Assembly: GCA_948099385.1 (NCBI GenBank)
Contig: CANUEZ040000020.1
Coordinates: 10,929,501-10,993,500 of the forward strand
Origin: Fasciola hepatica
Lineage: Eukaryota > Platyhelminthes > Trematoda > Plagiorchiida > Fasciolidae
Length of the DNA stretch: 64,000 bases
Direction: 5' to 3'
Part shown: one piece after another, positions 57,028 through 64,000 of the stretch
Numbering within the stretch: the first letter of the stretch is position 1
Layout: the number at the start of each line of letters is the position of its first letter
Made by a program: the position numbers and the translations under genes
Notes under the pieces: generated by a model
The model's input: only the letters and a program-made list of their open reading frames with translations
What the model was told of the DNA's origin: nothing
Databases searched by the model: none

Positions 57028-57215
57028 TCTGGTGGTAGACAGTAACCCCTCGGTCGTCCGAATTGTTGCCACTCCTGGCCTATTTAGACCTTATGAAGTA
57101 CTCTACTCCAAGTCCCAGGGTCTGATTTCGGGCTACCCGTAACAGAGGACTGAGCCTTTTAGGCTAAGTGTTATACCCCTTCCAGCGCACTCATGCGCAT
57201 GCATGTAACAGAATA
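57028..57215 (-). mobile_element. SINE family A, copy f
   Basis: Minus-strand copy: GGTGGTAGACAGTAACCCC, GTCGTCCGAATTGTTGCC, CCCAGGGTCTGATTTCGGG and CACTCATGCGCATGCATG (plus-strand readings). More diverged than copies c-e. Confidence 0.82.
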
Positions 57216-57612
57216 AATACTCAGCTGATTAGTAACTTGTTTCGAGGGAGGTTTTTTGTGACCCCCTGTCATAACGATGCATTTGCCATTGTTTATCAGT
57301 AGGTAAAAATTCACCGGTTGCATTTATTATTGACTGTATTTGTGAATTTGTTTTTAAAGTGATCATATCGACGACAAGCATGACGATATTCAACTATATG
57401 ACTCGAGATTATGGATTTGGTTAGAAAAAACCAAAGCAGCACCACTGACTATTAAATAACCAAAATCTGGTCGGTTGGAGAGATAGGAAATAAGCAAACA
57501 GAGTACAATTAAGTGAACACCGTGCTGATTATGAACAGAGGGTGAAGCGCTGAACTCCGAACAACGCTTCTAACATCTAAGGGACGATGAGAACAGAGGG
57601 TGATGGCTCTTA

Positions 57613-57712
57613 CAGTTGTTCGCCTCATGCTTGCGCATGAGTGCAATCGAAGGGCTATACCCTGTAGCCACAAAGCCCCGTTGCATTGAGGGGTAACCGG
57701 CAACCAGACTAA
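57613..57712 (+). mobile_element. SINE family A, 5' half (copy g)
   Basis: From ATGCTTGCGCATGAGTGCAA to GGTAACCGGCAACCAGACT; it stops where the following LINE ORF begins. Confidence 0.8.
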
Positions 57713-57734
57713 AAACGAAGCACAATACTGATAG

Positions 57735-58296
57735 AGTTTGTTCGTCAGCGTGGAGTATCCTGGGGCCGATTACTCGATCATTCGGCCATCTCTCACTCAA
57801 CGCCTTCAAGGTGCTGTATGCAACCCATGTGCGTCCCAGGCTGGAATACGGAGGGCCAGCGGTTTTCCCTTGTACGTTGGCAGAAGTGGCAAAGTTGGAA
57901 AGAGTACAGAGAGGCGCAACCCGCCTTATCGGAGGGCTACGTGGGGTCAGCTACGAAGAGCGGCTGACGATCACAGGGTTGTTTCCAGTGGCCTACCGGA
58001 GAGTCCGGGGAGACCTGATCTTCACCAGGCGTATCATCAGAGGCGACTTCGGCCCAGAACTACGTGCAGAGCTCCCTCTCCGCGGACATGGCCGTACGAG
58101 GGGACACCCGCTAACTCTAAAGAAACTGCACTCGGTGGGCCTCCCTCTGGTGTACCGTCTATCTCGGAGGGTGACCAATCTGTGGAACTCGCTGCCAGCC
58201 GTAGTGGTGGAAGAGCCTAACGACACATTGTTCAAGCGACTTCTGGATGTATTTCTAAAGAGGTGGTGGGAGACACACATGAGTCTACATCACTGA
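57735..58296 (+). pseudogene. CR1/jockey-type LINE RT C-terminus
   Basis: Best-preserved LINE tail in the window. After a frameshift near 57811 an open frame runs to 58296: HVRPRLEYGGPAVFP, LERVQRGATRLIGGLRGVSY-EERL, YRRVRGDLIFTRRII, RVTNLWNSLPAVVVEEP and LFKRLLDVFLKRWW. RPRLEY, VQRGATRL, YRR-RGDLI and LWNSLP define this class. The RT palm is absent. Confidence 0.9.
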
Positions 58297-58440
58297 GCTG
58301 TGGTGATGAGGCTTACACAGGAGAGATACCCTCTGCCTCTATTATGAAGAAAGAAGAGTGGAGAACCACAAGGTTCCAATTGGTCAGGTGTGATAACGAG
58401 CCGGACGACCGTGGATTATTGTCTACCACAAAAGTGAAAG
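58297..58440 (+). mobile_element. LINE 3' UTR sharing SINE family A tail
   Basis: After the LINE stop the sequence reads AGAGTGGAGAACCACAAGGT, TCCAATTGGTCAGGTGTGAT, AACGAGCCGGACGACCGTGG, ATTATTGTCTACCAC, which is the tail of SINE family A. This suggests the SINE uses this LINE's machinery. Confidence 0.72.
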
Positions 58441-59884
58441 TGCGTGCAGACAGAAATCTTCGCAGGACAAGGAAAATATGGACCGTGATGCGGTTCGCTT
58501 TTAGTTTGTGAAGCGGAGAAGCATGAGAAAATCTGCCGAAGGTTTCGTGAAACCTTTACCGCGTGTGGCATGCCATGATCATTGATTGATTCAGACTGTT
58601 CCCGATTGTCATCATGTTGGACGTGAATGATGCCAGGCAAAACCTTATCTTGAGCAGATTGGGTGAGGTTATTAGCCTGGAGTTGATGAGGGACAGTGTT
58701 TAGGATACTTTAGGAGACCAAGAAAGGTCCTGGTTAGGCGAACGGGGTTATGAAAATATGGAATATAAACCATACAACACAGCCCATTGGTAACATCGGT
58801 TTTCGAAAGGTTTTCAACAGGCTCGTTAAGTAGCCATACTTCCACAGGTCGAAACTGAATTTATAATAAGGAAATCCACGACCGGAGTATTGCACATTTT
58901 CATTGATCGTTTCATTTCAATAAATTGCCTTTTACGTCAAGTGAACTGTAACTGTGGGTCATTGGTTCACACACCTTAAAATGAGTAGAATAAGACTAAT
59001 TGTTAGGACTTCCTCATTCGAGACAGAGAGTGAGGGGATCCTAATCTGGGAAAGTGATGAAAATAATCAGAGCACTTCCCGTATTTTACGAAAAGGATTT
59101 AAACCACTCCGAAACTACTCGAAAACCGATTAGTGCTTTAACGCGAACCGGTCGAAGGCCGTACTACAACCAATCGGTTTGATGACGGTTTTGCCTGAAG
59201 GGACCCATCACCCGATTTGTACAACCGGACGTATGAGCTCGAAAATGTGCCCACATACGCAGCATTCGTAATAGACGTGCTCTAAGAGGCTACGTTTTTC
59301 AAGTCTCCCTAAATTTCCGGACACGTGAACACAGTAGACACTTCAAGTTGTACCAAAGAACATGATAGATAAATTTCACCACCCAAAGGTAGAACTTTGG
59401 CTACCTACGTCTAATATTACTTTTCGAAATATGAACAACAAAATTACTCAACCAAATAGGATATAGGGATGCGAAGGAAGACCCAGAAGAGACTGTTTAT
59501 AATGGAAAACATATTCACTAACCGAGTTCTGACACCCGCTTAGGTCCGCAGTGTGGCCGAAGCCGCGCAAAGATGACCTTGAGGTTGGGTTGAAGTTCTG
59601 AAGTCTTGAAGTCTTGAAGTCTTGAAGTACTACACGGGTTCGAGGCTTTGAGCCCAATTGCGCTAGTTCTTGAGGAAATCTTTGATCTTCTGTCGGATTC
59701 ACCGAGCTGAAACGATAGTAAAAAGGAGCGGGGGGGGGCGGGGGTGGCGGCGAAAACAAGATACACATAACAACGTGCAGTGTCACACTGTGGACAGTGC
59801 CTTAATCTGAGTGGGGGTGCAGCATTCATGAACATATATGCGATAAAAGACAACTATTTTGCTTGTTTTTTGACAAAGGGAATT
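58441..59884. other. no recognised gene
   Basis: Short frames only. 59582-59626 carries a tandem CTTGAAGT-type 9-mer (about four units) followed by TACTACACGGGTT. A similar CTTGAAGTAATATACGGGTA lies at 60039, next to a LINE end. Confidence 0.5.
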
Positions 59885-60010
59885 ATTAGGAGAGACCCAG
59901 GTAGAGGTCTAGCTTTTTCTTGAAGATAGTTTTGTTCCGCGAGAGAACAATATCTTCCGGAAGTGCATTCCACATAGTAATAACCCTATAGCTAAAAAAG
60001 TTAATCCTCA
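59885..60010 (-). pseudogene. CR1-type LINE extreme C-terminus
   Basis: Minus-strand frame: FFSYRVITMWNALPEDIVLS, then RNKTIFKKKLDLYLGLS and stop. The WNALP and F+KKLD motif is the end of CR1-like ORF2 proteins. Confidence 0.78.
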
Positions 60011-61400
60011 GTGAAGTGCTTGGCTAAGTCTTGAAGACTTGAAGTAATATACGGGTACTGGGCCGAAGCCCAAAAGGCACCGGATCTTGTGATTGTCTTG
60101 TTATCTGAATGTCAACAGTGAGATGTAAGATGGTTCACCGGATAATGGGAAAATGGGACAGGGGAGAAGGGTCCAAAATACAAACCTTGACAGGGTCTTG
60201 CACCTGGTATTGCCGGCTAGCTGGAAGATAGACCACTGGACAATGCCAAACGGTTCAGGACACTAATCTCGACTGCATCTTGCGTCATGAACTGCAGGGG
60301 ACCTGGATGATGAACCTTTGAACCGTTGGAAAAGTTCGGCCTATTTGCAATCACTTCAACTTGACTGGCACGAAAGATTCCATCACGGGAAATCTGTCAG
60401 ACATCAAACAAAAGTACGGATAGTTCCTACCTGGGTTTGGGTGAAGCATTTGTTGCGCACTTATGGATTTCTTGCCAGTCGTTTTATGGCTGGCAAGGAC
60501 CTTAGCTGCATGAGGACTTTGTTACTACTCATGACTGTGAAGTTATTGAATACTAGGTAAAAATTGTTTGCCTTGATCAAATATTGGCAAGTTTCTTTCA
60601 GGTCACTAGTCGATCGGCTCGTTACATTTGATTGGAGCAGCTGTCATATCTGAGCTGACGCTCGGGAGCTACCCTTCACTTTTGCGGTGTGGCCTGTGCG
60701 GTCCGGTCGCTGGGGTGTCTGTTCTTCCGTGGGCGATTCAGCCGGGGCTCGGCCAACGGTCCCTGGTTTGGAAGCATTCAGCTACGGATTCCACGGCCAT
60801 CTAAGGTTTTACTCCTTCGTTTCACGGACCAATGAGTTTTCCGGAAAACGAGTTCATCAAATACCTTTCCTGTACTCGTTGGGCACATTTGCAATACAAC
60901 TTTTGGAGAACTACGTGTGCTTGTCATCTCTGGCCGGAAGATGGACGGCCAAGGATGAGGGGATGAGAAACTGGCTTCACTGGGCCGCTAATATGTGAAT
61001 AATGCCGAGAGGTGCTCTCTTCTTTCAGGTGCATTCGTGATCCTTCACTGGGAACTTTGGTACGTGAGTCTTACTTCACGTGCGCAGCAACGGAGTATTG
61101 TAGTGTGACGGTTGATGGACGCAGTCGGAATGACGTTTACTTTCACAACCGGTAGTGAAGTACACCGTTTGCGAAGTAGAGGCCATTAGGTTCGTCGTAC
61201 CAATGAGTGCCATGTAGCCTCAGTGGTTGTACTATCTGCCAGGTAGGATTGGCTGTAAGGTGTTCTGTTGGCTAGAAACCGAGGTCTAAGTGCGTAGACA
61301 TCAGTGCCCGACAGGTGCAGTTACCAGTATATAACAGGTAGTAGAGCTGCCTTAGTACCCCAAGGCAAGCTGTGTTATATCAGTTAACTCACATGCTGTA
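60011..61400. other. no recognised gene
   Basis: Frames at 60318-60560 and 60687-60998 contain no motif I know. Their reading frames are isolated and could be chance. Confidence 0.5.
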
Positions 61401-64000
61401 ACCTTCAGCTTCTTTTGTTCTACGATTTCCTACAGAATGGTTTTATCTTCAGTCCGGTAGTTCTGTTCCACCTTCATCTGTTTTGCTAAATCTGGCATCA
61501 AATAATTTTCCAGTTCCTCCCATCCTCTTATCGCTTTTTCCCATATCCACGGTGTGGCTATTATTAACTTGCTTCTTGACATTCATCTACTCGCTCTTCT
61601 TCTCCCCCTCACCAGACCTTGCCATATTACACGCTAATTTGCACGCGGAAACCTAGCCCGCAATTATAAATCGAGTCCAAAGCTCCGTCAAGACAATACT
61701 TACCCACTAGACCCCACCTGACTTTGACTCACTATTATGCCTGAGGCTCAGGGTTTTGAGATAGTTTTCCATCATCAATCTGCTCCCCATACAACGCCCT
61801 ATTTTTCTATACAACACTCACCCGCGACTGATCAAGAAGTTGTTTCATCCGGACATACAGCCAATTTTCTACTGAAACCATTCTCTCCCCTATTTATCAG
61901 TTTTCTGTATGCTGAATCCTACGGTCTTTACAATTCATCAGTTCTCGCCTTCAGCGTGTGACTTTCGGCCGAAAATATTCGGCTTATCTGCCCCAATCAC
62001 CCGTTGCCGATGCACTAGTTAGCGACCAACCTCTGCAAAGCCAGTGGTGATACTTTTTCGCCAACTTCGTCGTGCCGGTGAAGATACCCTGCATGTCAAA
62101 ATTGGCGGTGCGTTCACCAGGTGGCTAGCATATGCACTGGAACCCGTCCGACTCTGTTATTGACAAGAGCAAACCGTCAGGTGATAGCCCCAGGAATGCT
62201 GCCATTATGTGATTGATTGCTACATCCTGTCTTTTTCTTTCACTGCTTGTGGTAGCAACACCCCCGAAGGTTATGGCATCTGGTCTGTGGCGGTCTCACA
62301 ATAGGGAGAGACAGCCGTCCCCATCAGTCTCGGACTCAGTGGGCCACGTGTAAAAAAAGAGGGTCAAAGAGAAATGGGAAGTTTTCCCTACGGCGCAAAT
62401 TTGCTCTCCCCCTCCTCTGTAAAAAAAGACGGAAAAATACACTTCTGGTTGGGAAGGTCTTGGGCTAATGGTCTCTGCGCCCTTCATTACAGATGGACTC
62501 CTGATAACAGCGTGGGCCCGACCCTGCATATGGAAACCCCACGTTTTCGAGTTAGCCTGCAGTTCCTTTTGTCTAAACCAGTGCGGGGCGACAGCACTCC
62601 GTTCGAACTCTCCACATATGCTTGCCGACCCTGCCCTACTCAGCTCCAACCCTTTTGGGTTCTCTGCAAAATCCTTGACCAGCTTGCTGATGTTTATTGA
62701 AGTAGTCGATACACGGTCTGAATAGTTACATCATGCGGCCTCTGCTCTGACCACACTCCGGCATTGATGCGTCTACTCTTAGCAGCTATGGGCAAAGCCT
62801 CGCCTATATTGGCTGTCGGAACGTAATCATTGCAACTTTATAATTTACCATCCACAACTTCACTTTTCTTTTGTTCCCTTCGAGCCCAAGCAATAATAAT
62901 GTTATCCAAAGTCAGCGATTATTTGTCTGCTACCATGTTGACTCAGTTACAGAAACAAAATATTTACCGACACTAACTCTATAAGAGGCTGCCATTCCTT
63001 CAATGATAGGTGCTCACCTTCACTTAATTATCTTGTCCCAGGCTATAACTCAGTGGTCTCACCGTATTTTTCTTGCACTTCTCCGTTAACTCGAGTCTTA
63101 CCGTGCAGATGACCATTATTCAATGGTCAATACTCACCGATCTACGCGTTTGCTTGTGGTATGTTTGGACCTCATTCCACTCGGCAAGCGTATGCATCTG
63201 ATTACTCCTGACCCCACGGAAAACCAGCACGTTCGCATTCACACAAAAAGGCGTAACCCTAGCTCTGAGCATTTTCTTTCCTTCTTATAATTTCTCCACC
63301 CCCACCTACGACCGGATCAACAACCTGACCGATCTCTTCCCTTTTTCCATTCTTATTTCTGACCCCACCCTCTTCTATTGTTTCATTTTTGGTCCCCAAC
63401 CAAACCCCTTTACTCCTTTACCACCTACCAGCCTAACCACTTCGCACTCTGGCTAAGCATGCGCCTAATATCTCCACCATCAACCAAAAACCCTACAAAA
63501 CTACCAGTCTCCGTCCGTTAATCCCTCATAAATCGGCCCACTGGCCGTCAGGTAGCAACATCACTCTAGTTTTCGTTAAGCCGGTAATCACAACCCTCAG
63601 CTGGAACATTCTCTCGACTGCTGCATTCCCCCTCTCTTACAGAACACACTGGTGGCCTGAGTAGCCCATCAACCAAATCGATGTTACCCCTGGATTACCC
63701 AACGGACTAAACAATCTGACCGATCGGACTGACTATGGTTAAACCCATACTCACACCTTGTGAGGCTTTATATGAAGCACTTTACATGGCTGACCAGTGA
63801 CCACAATCCCATAACCAGGGTTACAATCCATCATAATAGTCTCACCGGACCATCGGACGGATTCCTGACATCACCCATCACCCCACAACCCCACCAACAT
63901 CCATTTCCCGTACGCCACCCAAACTGTTGAGTTCATTCTGCTCGGCAGTACCGAAAACAATGCCCGAAATCTGGTGGTCGCCTTTGCGTCCCGTACCTAC
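61400..64000. other. pyrimidine-rich tract, no recognised gene
   Basis: The plus strand is biased to C and T over about 2.6 kb, strongest from 63200 on (CTCCACCCCCACCTACGACC, CCCAACCAAACCCC, CTCCTTTACCACCTACC). Open frames such as 62374-62700 and the minus frame 62296-62649 overlap each other and show no known domain. The tract continues past the right edge. Confidence 0.5.

Noticed and set aside
62296..62725. Overlapping frames on both strands (117, 108 and 85 residues)
   Set aside because: They shadow one another in a compositionally skewed tract and show no conserved domain.

Overview
The window is animal DNA. It looks like a digenean flatworm, possibly a large-genome fluke of the Fasciola type. 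That placement is inferred from long repeat-filled introns, RTE- and CR1-type LINEs, Ty3/gypsy fragments, Penelope-like retroelement debris and tRNA-derived SINEs. No sequence here fixes the species.

One host gene can be reconstructed: MAU2 (SCC4), the TPR subunit of the NIPBL-MAU2 cohesin loader. It lies on the minus strand from 39792 to 5974 in ten coding exons that join in frame with GT-AG introns into a 735-residue protein. The exons total about 2.2 kb of a 33.8-kb locus. The introns hold most of the mobile-element debris up to 39 kb.

Layout. 1-3208: eight head-to-tail copies of a 401-bp unit carrying a tRNA-like Pol III module, running off the left edge. 3209-3419: Penelope-like reverse-transcriptase fragment. 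5974-39792: MAU2. 40.9-47.3 kb: SINE, hammerhead-bearing repeats and decayed minus-strand LINEs. 47.2-51.4 kb: one plus-strand EN-RT LINE, split by a 748-bp nested insertion with an 11-bp target duplication and by a second SINE next to the polymerase box. 51.5-53.8 kb: two Ty3/gypsy fragments. 54.0-60.0 kb: LINE 3' ends and SINEs. 60.0-64.0 kb: no recognised gene; the last 2.6 kb is pyrimidine-rich on the plus strand.

The most interesting signal is an interspersed repeat carrying a type I hammerhead ribozyme with a minimal stem III. Two copies keep the core (28893-28949 plus; 41196-41238 minus) and at least three are decayed (near 13.4, 17.0 and 45.0 kb). Hammerheads of this architecture are known from Penelope-like elements, and a Penelope RT fragment is present at 3.2 kb. 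Other structural finds are the tRNA-like satellite, an inverted SINE pair, a 119-bp-arm foldback element and a SINE whose tail is shared with a CR1-type LINE.
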